Shown here: one piece after another, positions 34,500 to 46,222 of the stretch
How positions within the stretch are numbered: position 1 is the first letter of the stretch
How the letters are laid out: every line of letters starts with the position of its first letter
Assembly (NCBI GenBank): GCA_963383645.1
Contig: OY726560.1
Location: 25,632,300 to 25,696,299 of the forward strand
Reading direction: 5' to 3'
Origin: Muscardinus avellanarius
Lineage: Eukaryota > Chordata > Mammalia > Rodentia > Gliridae
DNA length: 64,000 bases
Translations under genes and position numbers: made by a program
Notes under the pieces: generated by a model
Database searches by the model: none
What the model saw: only the letters and a program-made list of their open reading frames with translations
What the model was told of the DNA's origin: nothing

Positions 34500-35339
34500 T
34501 GTTTTTTCTTTTTTTTTTTTTATCAGCCTCCAGATTCCAAGGAGTAGACACTCCCCAGTAACTCCAAGAGAGGGTGTCAATGAAATCTCAGATATTTTCT
34601 TTCCGTTTCAAATAACTTGACCTTGCTGGTCCTCTAGGTGCTACAAAATACAGTGCCCACTTCTGGCCCAGCGCTCTCACCTTCCTTTTAGCTCCCACAC
34701 AGCTGGTGTCTCCCCCTCTACTTTGCCCCTAAAGTTCGTGAAGAACAGAGCCTGGGCGATGGCTGCATTTGGACATGTGCATCGTTGCTCCCTGCCACCA
34801 GCAATAAACAAGAAAGAGAGAGGAAAACTTGTTAACACCATGCTGTATCTAAACAAGCAATCCCAGATGGCATCCTTTATGCCTTCTGCCTCTGATAAGA
34901 AAAGATTGAGCAGGGAAAATAAGCAGCAGCTGACAAGCCATACCCAGCACTGAGACCAACAGGGAGAACAGATCCCAGCTCTGCGCTCTGTCCTCAGGCA
35001 TGGCTCAGCACCCAGCCCAGAGCCGGCCTGGCTCCCAGTGCCTTCAGCCGGGCACTCTTTTATGGAACCAGTGAATCATGGAAGCTTATGGGCCAAAGCA
35101 TTTTTCTTTCTAATTCAATCTTCAGTGTGCTGATGCAGATCAAGGCCATGCAGCAGTAAGGTATTTTACTTAAGGACATTTCGTTGTTAAAAAGACAGAC
35201 AAGAAATGAAAGGCAAGAGCTCCTGACTCCTAGCCAGTGTTCTTCCCAGAAACAACTAAGGCTAATTTCTCTTTAAACATGAATATATATATATTCTATA
35301 TATACTCTGGGACTACAATAGCAATAGCAACTTTGTCTG
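34500..35339. other. No recognised gene; mixed composition
   Basis: Unique-looking sequence, with 34720-35060 somewhat GC-richer. A 76-codon frame at 34723-34950 has no recognisable domain. Confidence 0.45.
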
Positions 35340-35590
35340 AAATAGATAAATTTCTGGCATCAGATTCCTAGAAATGAATCTTGGTTAATAATGTTTCATA
35401 GCTGTGTGTCCTTGGGCAATATCCCCTGTACCTGAGCATCCCCATTTGGAAACTAAGAAGAATAATTATATCTTGGGTGTTGTGTGGGAAGCATTAAGTG
35501 ATATAGGCCATGTACAGACCTTGGCACAATGCCTAAAACGTAGAAAATATTCAATGAAGCTAATGCATGCTATCATTTGTCTATTGACTT
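35340..35590 (+). mobile_element. MIR SINE, near full length
   Basis: Plus MIR order: 'gctgtgtgtccttgggcaat', 'gagcatccccatttggaaac', 'tggcacaatgcctaaaacgt', 'aaaatattcaatgaagctaa'. Confidence 0.75.
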
Positions 35591-35599
35591 AAGAAAATA

Positions 35600-38500
35600 A
35601 CGAATACCTTCTCTGTGCAAGGCTCTGTGAGCATTCTGGAGATACTAACACCAATAGAACGTAGCATCCTTCCTCAAGGTAAAACCAATTGGCTTATTTT
35701 AAAATGCCATGCCAGAATTAGGTGTAGCTTATGACACTGGTATATTTCAACACAGACTTTGTTTATGTAAAGAACAATAGCATACAAGTTTTATCAGACC
35801 ACTTATGAACCCCAAGTCAGCAACCGTATGTTGTTAGTAAGAGCATGATGTGGGGATGAATCAATAGAAATGCTATAAAATAATATAGAAGTACCCCAAT
35901 GTTGCCATGAAGCTAATCAGCCAATCCTCTAGGCCAGTTTTAATTTTTCACTATTTGATAAATTTGAAGATTTGAAGGATACAGAAATGGGGCTGAAATG
36001 TTAAAGAATGTTCACGGAAACCCTAAGACAAAACGTCAAAGGCAATAGTGTCATATTTTGTTTTCCCAAACCAGAGAGAAAGCCGACTGGATTTTGCTTT
36101 CTCTCCTTCCTTATGATTCCAGAAGATGGCTCAGGCAATGAGATTAGACAGAGGAAGAATTTTCTGATAGTCACATTCCAGTCAGCATAGGCTAGGAAGT
36201 CACAGATGACACAAATGCCTCCTTTGAAAAATGTAAAAATACAGCAACTCTTTAAAAAGACCGTATGATAATGGGATGGAAATGAGTCAGAAAATATGCA
36301 AATTAAATGCGCTTGAAATCTATATGTCTTTAAAATTAAGTGATAAATTGCTTTGTCAAATGCTTTTTTTGTGTGTGTGATTTTACCACCTGTACACCCC
36401 CATATTTAAATACCAGTTTAAGATGATTTTCTTAACCTAAAATGCATTTCTCGGAGCCTGGAGAGGTCAGAGAGGAGGCACGCTTCAGTATGTGAGGAGT
36501 GGCAGAGTTTTCAGTTCTGTATCAAAAGAAAAAGAAAAATGAAAGTAGTACAGTGCAAGTGGAGGTAAAACACGCTTAACAAACCTAGTAAATAGGACTG
36601 AGAGAAATGAAGCACACATTTTAATGAGACTGATGTAGGAGTTCCCTATGATCCAAGAGCTTTCCTGAGGCCACATTTTATTCTTACTAATTCACATAAG
36701 GCTTAACATGTTGTCCATTCAGGAAATGCTTCTGGAATAAACAAGTGCCTATTTTCCTCAAATCCTAAAGCACACCTTCAATATATGTTGTCCTCAGAGT
36801 GGAATCTTTATTTCAGGTTCCTAAGATGTGACAGGACATTTTGGTTGAGAGACTATTGAAAATGGCTAACCTGATACATAAAGCATCCACATATTTCTAG
36901 GAAGATCTGCAATCAAGTCAAGCCTGGGAGTGGATTCGGGTAACAAAGGTGTATCCAAGGATAGAAAGAACTAAGGCTAGTTCTGATAATAGATAGAAAA
37001 AAAACGAATGCTTCACAAACTAAGGAAGATAGAACATCTCAAGATAAAAAATTGCAGAAAAGGGAAAACCAGGCACCTAGTCAGAGATAAAAGTGTAACC
37101 AAGGTGCCAGCCAAGGAGACACAGGCGGACTCATTGCTCCTGCAACACAGCAAAACCTTAAACCTAGCTAAGACCTGACTCAGACAGGAAACTGTTTATG
37201 ATAGTCCTGCTACAGCAGGCATCAATGATGATTAAAGAAAAGAACAATACAGAGCCCAGGGCCTCAAAGTCTGCTGAAATCTGGCAACTCCCTTCACTGG
37301 GCTGTTTCTGACCCAGCACATCCAAAGCTATTGTGGAACCACAGCCAGCAGATCCTAACATGTTCTTTGCGAATTGATGTAACTACATTTTTTTCCAACA
37401 ACAGTGTATCTGTAAATCCCTAGAACACTGATAATACCCTAACATGCATATGAATTAAAAACGACTGGTACAGGGTTTCCCAGGATGTCTCCCACTGCCT
37501 GATTTACTTCTTTTTCTGCACAATAAATTTTGGAATAAGTGAAATGCATTTTCCTCTGCATAATTTCTCTCTGTTTGCTTAAGCAGTGATCGCACGTCTT
37601 TGATTTTTGTCACTGAACTTTCAGAGGTCTTAGCATACTATGGATTCACAATGTCAGTCACAGGAGCAATTTATAAACATATTTTCTCACTCTTCTTGAA
37701 CCAGTTAGCTAAAATAATTTCTGAAAAACAAATCAGGAAGTGTACAGTAGATGCTCAACAGATATTTCAAAGTGGATTAAAAAAAAAAGAAACACTGAGG
37801 GCAGCCAAACCAATTGCTTCTCCCATTCAAGGCCTCATTTCCTTTTGCAAAACCTTTTTATTGGAATTCAGAGGAGATCCATGTGTAGACTCCCCAAAAT
37901 TCCTACAAGAAAATTGTAATTCCTTGCACTTTGTTTCCCATGTTTTTAGAAAGTTCTTCTGATCGAAGGAAATTTGACTCCCTGGAGTTTAACATTACTG
38001 ATATCTGATATCAGTTCCACGTTCCATAAGTACAATTGATTTTTTCATATACAAATCTTTCACATATTTGAAGACATCTACCTATTCTTCGAAACACATA
38101 TCCCCAACCTAGGGTTACAAAACCCTAGCTTCTCTATGTCATGGTTTTTGTATCTCTCGACATTTTGGTTACTCTCTTGGAGTCTACTGCCATTTGTCAG
38201 CACTCTTCCGAAAACATGTTGCCCAGAAATGAGTTATCAGCATCCCAGGCCAGACCTGGGAACTGGATGCAATTCTCCCAGAAACACTGTCATTGTTGCA
38301 ACTAGCGATTGCATTAGTTCTGGCTGTGCATTGAACTGCTGACTCTCTGTATTTTTAAGAAGCTGAATCTTGAGTTCATTTTCTTTTTCTTTTCTTTTTT
38401 AAGTATGTGCCTCTGAGTAACCACATTTGCCCTAATCCATCAGCTTAAACAAGTGAATAAATACATGCCAAATTACAAAGATCTTGAAAATCATATATGC

Positions 38501-40507
38501 CTTCTTGAGTGATAGCTGCTGGATTATTAGGTGACACTGAAGCAGGAATAAAACAAGAAAATCATTCTTTAATTAAAGCTGATTTTTTGAAAGCATAAGT
38601 CTATACTAGTATTGGGTTTCAAGATCACTATAAAAAAAGTTACCTGGTTTACATTTATTTGTTGTTATCTATAGCGGTTCTGACTTTTAATTTATTCCTT
38701 GGCTTATTTAGATAAATTGTTTAGACAAATGACTATGCTCAACTAGCAAAGTAATATTATTTAACTTTACAAGCTAAATTCCCCATTTCCTAAATACATT
38801 GAAGAGTTTGTAAGTATCATTGGAAATCCAAAAGTTAAGGATTTGGTTGTTAGTCTTGAGTGCCAAATAAACTTCACATCAAATTGGAAAAGGCAACAGG
38901 TTTAAAAGTGATTTGGAATTTTCTGATAAGTTTTTCCTTAAAAACCGAGTGCTTATTTTTCTTCAAAAATCACTTTCTCATCTTAGACTTTGAAGTAAAT
39001 TTCTTGATAAATGATGGCTAGAGGATCAGTAGTTTATATTGCTATTTTATAATGTATTGTTTTCCTATTTTAATTAAAAATGATAGAAGAATCAAAATGT
39101 GATATATTTATTATTTATAGGTAAATTAATTATATTTTATAATATAATTACTATAATAACAAATTCAAGACTTACCCCCGTATAGGAGAGAGCATAGGAT
39201 AAGTTAGCATAACTGGGTATGATAACCCTCTGTTCTTCTAACACCTTCGCAGTAAGACTGCGTGCAAAATCCAGAGATTGGAAAATCCCAGATATCTCTT
39301 TGGCAATAAAGCCACAGAACTCATTTCTAAGCCCCAATGAGTCATAATTGTATATGTTTCAAAAGAAGCCACCACTCCAATCCAACCCGACTGTCATGCC
39401 ATGTGTAGATGACCAAGGGGATGGATCCTCAGATGCAAACTCGTACAATGGTTATAAGAAACACTTTGAAATGATATCATGGTAGAAGCATGCACTAATA
39501 AATATATCTGTGTCCTTACCTCTAAGTCAGTACACTCCTATCTACACATGCAGATAATTATATATCTCTAGGTTTAATTTGACAAAATGGGTCTATTGTT
39601 TGAGAACAAGCCATAGGAAATCTGCCTGACAGTTTACAAGTATCAGGGAAGGCCTAGTGCTACATAATGAATCACTGTTGTTGAACGAAATTGCACAAAA
39701 CAGCTATTATTTCCTAGATGAAGGTGAGGCGATTCTGGCTCTTTGGGCGATTGTAAATAAATCTTTTGCAATGTTCTGGAACCAGATCAGCCAAGAAGAG
39801 AAAGAACGGTTGTAAGGCTCCTAAGCTGTTTGACCACAGCCAGCGCTCAAGCAGGAGAATATTCTTGCAGGTCTTCTTCCTCACACCTTCCGCACTCACA
39901 GGTCTTGGGACCCAAGTGTCACGCTGCCCCTGCTCACTTTTCCCCCTTAGAAATGGAACAGAAGTGTTGTCTTCTTTACTGGGAAAGGTTCTCCAAAGTA
40001 TCTAGTTTTCCCTTGGTAACTCCTTAATCTGGTGCCAACCTGCAGAAGCAGTGTGATCTGAAGCTCTAACAGGAGGAGGTAGTGTACCAAGTGGCACCAA
40101 GCCTTAGGGACAGAAGAGCCAAGCTAAAAAATGTCAAAAGAGCTGTATTTGATGAATGGGCAAGGTATGTTGAGAATGCAGCTGAGCCCAGCGACAGAGG
40201 CACATTTGTCTTGGGGGAGTTCTTTGTAGTAGAAGGCAAGTCCCTGGCTGTGCCTACCCTGGGATTTGTTTGGGAAGCTTTGAATGTTCCTGTGGCTCCT
40301 TTTGGTGGATCAGAATATCTGGAAAGATGAAAAAAGAGGCAGGTAAGAATAAACGCACATGTCAAGGTCTGTTGGTTGCCTAGAAAAACCACTCAGATCA
40401 GTAGTAGAGGGGAAAGAAATGAGCTTGAAAAGGAGCAAATAAAGGTGACCTGAAAGGCATAGGAGGAGGGAAGAGAAAAATTTCCTAATGTACGTGATGA
40501 ACATTCA
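35600..40507. other. 4.9 kb without B1-dID SINEs or a recognised gene
   Basis: The longest stretch in which I recognise nothing. It holds a 120-codon frame (37600-37959), a 79-codon frame (39766-40002) and an 82-codon frame (40082-40327), none with a recognisable fold or signature. At 36283-36303, an AP-1 site (TGAGTCA) and a POU octamer (ATGCAAAT) lie 6 bp apart. Confidence 0.4.
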
Positions 40508-40691
40508 CAAACACATCAAAGTCAATCACTAAGCCAAATATGAGGAGGGAGGGGGAGGGAATGGGGTGGGAATTGGGGAAGGGCTGAGTGATGTGTGCAT
40601 GTGTGCCTCTACCATCTTGTACTCCATTAAAATGTATGACTACAATGCACCAATAAAAAATAAAAAACAAACAAACAAAAACAAACAAAAT
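40508..40691 (+). mobile_element. L1 3' UTR end with A-rich tail, 5' truncated
   Basis: 'gtgtgcctctaccatcttgt', 'actccattaaaatgtatgac', 'acaatgcaccaataaaaaat' and then an AAAC-rich tail. A G-rich stretch just upstream (40540-40590) is typical of L1 3' UTRs. Confidence 0.82.
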
Positions 40692-40871
40692 TCCGTGTCA
40701 GCTCAAAAGCTCGTCCCTAGCCCCACAGATCACCACAAGGCTCAGAGATGTGTGGAGAAGCACACATGCTATCCACACCCTTTGACTGAAATGATTGCCT
40801 TTGCCCCGACTAATACAGAAGCCACTAGCCATCTGTGGCAAAATTTAAATTATTTAAAAATAAACAAAAAT

Positions 40872-41078
40872 ACCAGGTATGGTGGTACATGCCTGTAATC
40901 CAAAACTCGGAAAGCTGAGACAGGAGAATCTTAGGTTCAAAGACAGTCTCAGCGGCAAAGCCAGACTCTCAGAAGTTTAAAGAGACCATGTTTCAAAACA
41001 AAACAAAACAAAACAAAAAACTAAATAAAAAAGGCTTGGCTCAAGGGAGAATGCCCCCTGGGTTCAATCCCCAGTACC
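40872..41078 (+). mobile_element. B1-dID SINE
   Basis: 'accaggtatggtggtacatg' to 'gttcaatccccagtacc'. The linker contains AAAAC repeats and the tail became an AAT repeat. Confidence 0.92.

Positions 41079-41126
<48 letters not shown>
41079..41126. repeat. (AAT)n trinucleotide repeat on SINE tail
   Basis: About 15 AAT units directly continuing the SINE 3' end. Confidence 0.97.
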
Positions 41127-41130
<4 letters not shown>

Positions 41131-41364
41131 TTTGAAATTCTCTTCCGCAACCACATTCCAGGCATTTAACAGCTACAGCTACTTATGCTGACTTTATTGG
41201 AAACCTGGAGAATATTCACATGAAAAACACTCTATCATACAACACTATAAGGCCTATGGAATTTCTCCAATATTTTCATGGGTGAGTACAATAGGATAAA
41301 TGTCACTGTGGAATCGGATAAAATCAAACTTTTCAGTTCATATTCCTAAAAAGTATTGATGTAT

Positions 41365-41535
41365 ACCAGGTTCAGTGACACATGCCTGCAATCCCATTAC
41401 TTGGGAAGTGTTGAGACAGGAGGATAACAGGTTCAAGAACAGCAAATGATAACAAGACCTTGTTATATATTTTAAACATTAAAAGGTCTGGGAGTGTATT
41501 TCAGTGGTAGAATCCCACTACGTTTACAAGAAACA
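41365..41535 (+). mobile_element. B1-dID SINE, diverged and shortened
   Basis: 'accaggttcagtgacacatg', 'aagtgttgagacaggaggat', then 'ggtctgggagtgtatttcag'. Part of the left half is deleted. Confidence 0.8.
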
Positions 41536-41592
41536 AAACTTGGTGCTCTATGAAAATTTTTATGGATTAGTTTTTAAAAGATACTATGTCTT

Positions 41593-41782
41593 AGCTGGGC
41601 ATGATGGTGCATGCCTGCAATCCCATTGCTTGGGAGGCTGAGATAGGAGGATTGCAGGTTTCAGGCTGGCCTCAGCAACTCAGGGAGACCCTGCTTTTTT
41701 TTAAGAAAAAGGGGGGGGCGCTTGGGTGTAGCACAAAGATAGAATGCACCTGAGTTCAATCCCCAGTACCTAAAAAAAAAAA
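41593..41782 (+). mobile_element. B1-dID SINE
   Basis: 'agctgggcatgatggtgcat' to 'gttcaatccccagtacc' with an A tail. A G7 run sits in the linker. A short flanking repeat (ctatgtc / ctacgtc) is visible. Confidence 0.92.
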
Positions 41783-42161
41783 CCTACGTCCTCTGATTCC
41801 CTCTGAAAAAAAATAGTCAATCACAAAGTTTCTGAGGGTGCCACATTAAAGAACCGTATTTGCTATTGATTAACTCACAGGTACTTCCACAATAACTTGA
41901 ATAATAGACTCTATTTACAAGTCATCCATTAAATTTCCACAGAGTTTAGGTTCCACAGAGTAATGCTTGAAAGAATTTTACCATGGTACGGTTTCAAGCC
42001 CATAGTCGCTTGTACACCTAGGATTATGGCAGACAGTGGGGACAGCTCCAAACCAAGTGAACTGACTCGGGTAGGCCTGATCAGGATGTATTCCTAATGA
42101 TTTTAGAAAAATAAGATTGTTAAGTATATATAAACGAGGGACTGTCAACGAGGTTCTTATT
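41783..42161. other. No recognised gene
   Basis: Unique-looking sequence between SINEs. Confidence 0.5.
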
Positions 42162-42377
42162 CTTTTTTTTTTTTTTTCTGGTACTGGGAATTTAACCCAG
42201 AGGCATTCTACCTCTGAGCTACACCCCCAGTCTTATTTTTTATTCTTTATTTTGAAACAAGTTCTCACTAAGTTGCAGAGGGCCTCACTAAGTAGCTGAG
42301 GCTGGCCTCGAACATAGAATCTTCTTATCTCAACCTCCCAAGCATTGAGATTACAAGGGTGTGCCACCACCCCTACC
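42162..42377 (-). mobile_element. B1-dID SINE
   Basis: T-run, 'ggtactgggaatttaaccca', 'ctctgagctacacccccagt', ending 'ggtgtgccaccacccc'. Confidence 0.93.
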
Positions 42378-42966
42378 TTCAGCAAGATTCTTGAATAAAG
42401 GTGTTTCTCTCATGTCATTCCTGAAGTTTCTGACCAGATACTGTACTCTTCAAAAAGCCTAGTGCTGCTCAGTGACCTGGCACCAGCACTGTGGAATGAC
42501 CTATGCAGGCTCTATCACCTGGAGCCCTGTGACATGGAGTTCTCTTATTTCATAGAATTTGCTGAACCCAGCTTGTCCAGTATGAGCCCAATTTGGATTC
42601 CCTGTAGACATGAGTGCAAATATTCTTGATCTACTCAGCTAACAGAGACTAAAGACTTCTTAAGAGAAGCGGACACAGAGTACCTAAGCAAGCCATGTGT
42701 TGTCAGATCATCCACCCTGCAGCACTGTGGGTTGAGGGGGCAAAGGGGTAACAGGAGGAAACCGTTAACCTACTGCTGCAGAAATGGTTTGCTTTACTCC
42801 ATGGAGCGGAGCCAGGATCCTGCTTACCCCCCAAGGCTCCTCTCCTTTCCGTTTTTCCTCTTTTCTTTTCTTTTTTGTCCTCCCAGTGAGTTATGTAGCT
42901 CTACTGAAATCGTTACATTCCAAGGAATATTCTTTTCCATGGTAGCCTTTGAAACTACAACAATAA
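42378..42966. other. No recognised gene
   Basis: Unique-looking sequence. An 81-codon frame at 42732-42974 shows no domain. Confidence 0.5.
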
Positions 42967-43255
42967 GGAAGGTATAATGGCGCACGCCTATAATACTCGT
43001 ACTTGGAAGTCTGAGACAGGAAAATTGCAGGTTTGAGGCCAGTCTCAGCAATTTAGCCAGACCTGTTTTAAAATAAATATAAAAAATATAAAATAAATAT
43101 AAACACGCATATATGCGTATGTATATATATGTATATATATACATATCTCTCTCTATATATGTGTTTGTGTGTGTATGTGTGTGTGTTGTATGCAGGTGTA
43201 GCTCAGAGGTAGAATGTCCATGGGTTCATCCCCAGTATAAATAAATAAATAAATG
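42967..43255 (+). mobile_element. B1-dID SINE with a TA/TATG microsatellite grown inside its linker
   Basis: The left half runs 42967-43075, a TA/TATG/TG expansion 43096-43190, and the dID half 43191-43238 ('gcaggtgtagctcagaggta'). The tail is (AAAT)n. The target duplication tacaacaataa flanks it at about 42956-42966 and 43256-43266. Confidence 0.9.
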
Positions 43256-43319
43256 TACAACAATAAAATAAATTTATGCCTACTATTTCTCCTCTAAGAA
43301 AACAAGTCAAGAAACAAAA

Positions 43320-43349
43320 ACAAACAAACAAACAAACAAACAAACAAAA
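43320..43349. repeat. (CAAA)n tetranucleotide repeat
   Basis: About seven CAAA units. Confidence 0.95.
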
Positions 43350-44035
43350 AACATCAGCAGTTCCCCTTAGAGCTTTACACCTTGAAACTGAAATTTATGG
43401 TATGCAACCTGAATATAGAACATAGGTGAAATAAAAGCTGTAAAGATTTCTGGTTATTTTCTTCCCAGTGTTCTTTCTTCTCACCAGAGGGATTTTTCTT
43501 GCTAGAGGATCAATTATAATGTGTGTTAATGCTAAAAAAAAAAAGGAAGGAAAAAACTCCTTTACTGCTAATATTAATGCCACTAATAAGAGAATTTCTG
43601 TTTTGGAATAGCACTCTTCAAGCTCCAGACTAAAGGCTTATTCAAGATGACAGCACTATTCAGATTAATAACACATTTGAGCACTTTAACTTAAAAATAT
43701 AGCATGTGTTATATCTTCAAAAGTAAGGGGTTTGAAGCAAGAGAGAGCTGACTTAGAATTTTTATGCTCATTGGCTAAATTAGTCTCTACCTGTATTTGT
43801 AATACAAATTTTGAGATTAAAAGAGTAATGATTTAATTCTTATTTGGAAGTTTATAACAATGTCCATCTTTTATACATTTTCTATTGCTATAAATAGTCA
43901 TAACCAATGGAAGGTATTTGAAAATACATATCTTTAAAGGAATCAAAGTTTACAAGTAAAATCCCAGTGATGGTAATATCAACTTGGACAACAGTACAGG
44001 AAGATAATTTCTCTTGTGTTTTAAAAATATTAGAC
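43350..44035. other. No recognised gene
   Basis: AT-rich unique-looking sequence. Confidence 0.5.
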
Positions 44036-44220
44036 AAGCCTGGCATGGTGGCGCACGCTTGTAATCCCCGCTCTTGGGAGGCAGAGACAGGAGGATCGCG
44101 CAGGTTCGAAGCCAGCCACTCCCGCTGGCTTAGGAGACCCTGTTTCCAAATAAAAATGTAAAAATAGGTCTGGGAGTGTAGCCCGGAGGTAGAAGGGCTT
44201 CCAGGAACCCCAGTACCACA
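44036..44220 (+). mobile_element. B1-dID SINE, short-linker subgroup
   Basis: 'aagcctggcatggtggcgca', 'aagccagccactcccgctgg', 'gcttccaggaaccccagtac'. The tail passes into (AC)n. Its reading produces the 128-codon minus-strand frame, which is not a gene. Confidence 0.93.
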
Positions 44221-44228
44221 CATATATA

Positions 44229-44273
<45 letters not shown>
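44229..44273. repeat. (CA)n microsatellite on SINE tail
   Basis: About 45 bp of CA dinucleotides next to the SINE 3' end. Confidence 0.97.
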
Positions 44274-44276
<3 letters not shown>

Positions 44277-44974
44277 GGCACTAATTCAATAGAGACATTC
44301 TTCCATGATTTGCAGATTTTTGTACTTTGAAAATATAAAAGAAGTGCTCCAGTATAACAGGTTCACAAATCTTATTTATCTGTTGTAGACACAAACTGGA
44401 TAGCTTCATAATAAAATCAAACTTAACAAAACTGTATTGCTGAGGAAAATTCCATGGGCCAAAAAATATAAAAGAGAGCCGAAGAAGTAAAAAAGGTATT
44501 GGTGCTAATCCAAAATTATGTGAATAAATGTCCTCTTGGGTATCTTTTCCACATTTAAGGCCTTTATGTATAACAGTGAAAGGAAGAGTCTTCTATTCAC
44601 TAGTAACTAGTAGCAGAATGAGATTGATTCCTTCGTTAGATAATTCCAAAATAGCTCTAAATTACTCTGATCTTGCTTCTAGCTGGAATCACACCTACTT
44701 TCAACTAATCTAACTGCAAATTCCCAAGGGGAGATAATCTTGTGAAAATCAGTTTCCCATAATCTCCATGTGCCCACTTTCTAGGAGCTATCCTTATATC
44801 TACTCTTTACCCTGACTTTCCATCATTCCAAAATCTTTCCTAACTTTAAGCACCTCTGTGCAAGCTTTATGTTTCATAAAAGGAACAAAATTGAAAGTAA
44901 ACAGGAAGTAAACAAGCATCAGACATTATTTTGTCCCTTGCATAGAGTAGAAGGTAGAATTTATTGGAAAAAAA
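44274..44974. other. No recognised gene
   Basis: AT-rich unique-looking sequence. Confidence 0.5.
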
Positions 44975-45077
44975 AAGTTTGAGGAAGGGCCAAATTAGTG
45001 ATGTGTGCATGTACGCCTCTACCATCTTGCACTCCATTAAGATGTATGACTATAATGCACCAATAAAAAAATATACA
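44975..45077 (+). mobile_element. L1 3' end, strongly 5' truncated
   Basis: 'gtgatgtgtgcatgtacgcc', 'tctaccatcttgcactccat', 'ataatgcaccaataaaaaaa'. About 100 bp, and very similar to the 40.6 kb copy. Confidence 0.85.
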
Positions 45078-45489
45078 AAAGTTTTGCTGTTTAAACTACG
45101 TATATCATTATTTTTACCAATGGCTTTAGAATCCTACTCTTTGATTTCAGTTTGGCTTTTACAAAACCTCCGTTTTGATCCCAGAACCTCCACTCACCAT
45201 TTCAGTCAGGATCCTCCGTATCTTACTTGCTTCTCACTGCGCATGTGAGGAAAACACCAACTCATCAATACGCAGTAGATAATTTGTAGAATGCAAATTT
45301 ATGTACTTGTTACAGTAGCCCCAAACTGAATAAAACTAATAGAAAACACACATCTTCTTAGTCTAATTTCCTTTGGCTAATTCCCTACCTGTGAGGTGTA
45401 GTCACAGACGGGCCTCTTCAGAACACATCCGTTTGCCAGTTTCAGATTAGGAATGAAGATTTAGGACATTTAATTACTAAAGAGTTCCT
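45078..45489. other. No recognised gene
   Basis: Unique-looking sequence. A 94-codon frame at 44964-45245 begins in the L1 tail and has no domain. Confidence 0.5.
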
Positions 45490-45690
45490 GCTCTATTACT
45501 CCCAGTGTAGTATTAAGCGCTCGTCTTCTGAGTGGTTTCCTTGTACTTTCTTTACATTACAATGGTTGCTTTCTTTCATAGTACTATATTTGCTTTTCTT
45601 TCTCCTGGTAGATTATGAATCTTATCTTTGGTTTTCTGCTTCTAAACAGTACCTGGGACATAGTAGACACTCTTGAATTAAATAGACGTT
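45490..45690 (+). mobile_element. L2 LINE 3' end
   Basis: 'cctggtagattatgaatctt', 'aacagtacctgggacatagt', 'agacactcttgaattaaata' follow the terminal L2 order. Confidence 0.7.
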
Positions 45691-45717
45691 GGTTCATATT
45701 TATTTTTGGCCAGCAGG

Positions 45718-45748
45718 GGTGTGTTGTTGTTGTTGGTGGTGGTGGTGG

Positions 45749-45781
<33 letters not shown>
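45718..45781. repeat. (TTG)-(GGT)-(GT) compound microsatellite
   Basis: G/T-only run that shifts from trinucleotide to dinucleotide units. Confidence 0.95.
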
Positions 45782-45783
<2 letters not shown>

Positions 45784-46056
45784 CGGTATTCAGATAAATA
45801 ATAACAATTTATTTTTAGCACATACTTGCAAACACACATTGATCATATGTGTTAAATTTTACCAATATACATGAAAATATGGCAGTGTTATGCTTCAATA
45901 TTACATATGCATGAAAGTCATACCTATTTTCAGCAACCAAAAGAATTATGTCTTATTTCCCTTCTCTATTTCCCATCACATTTTGCTTCCATACACATTT
46001 TCTGGAATCCTGCTTCTTATCTGCTCAGAAATCTTCATTGACTGATCATTACTTGT

Positions 46057-46090
46057 ATGTTAAAATTCAGATTATGTTAAAATTCAGATA
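46057..46090 (+). repeat. 17-bp tandem duplication
   Basis: atgttaaaattcagatt (46057-46073) is followed at once by atgttaaaattcagata (46074-46090), with one mismatch. Confidence 0.92.
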
Positions 46091-46222
46091 CTTTAGCATT
46101 CCTTGGGTTTATACCTTTTACATTTCCCTGTTATTTCTCTGGGATAATATTTTATTTAAATTTTTTATCTTTGCATGTCCAAATGTTATCTATACTCGAT
46201 GGCTCAAGCCAAATATCATTAC

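Noticed and set aside
43888..44281. Overlapping 128- and 83-codon minus-strand frames with Cys-Val runs
   Set aside because: They are the (CA)n microsatellite and a SINE read in reverse.
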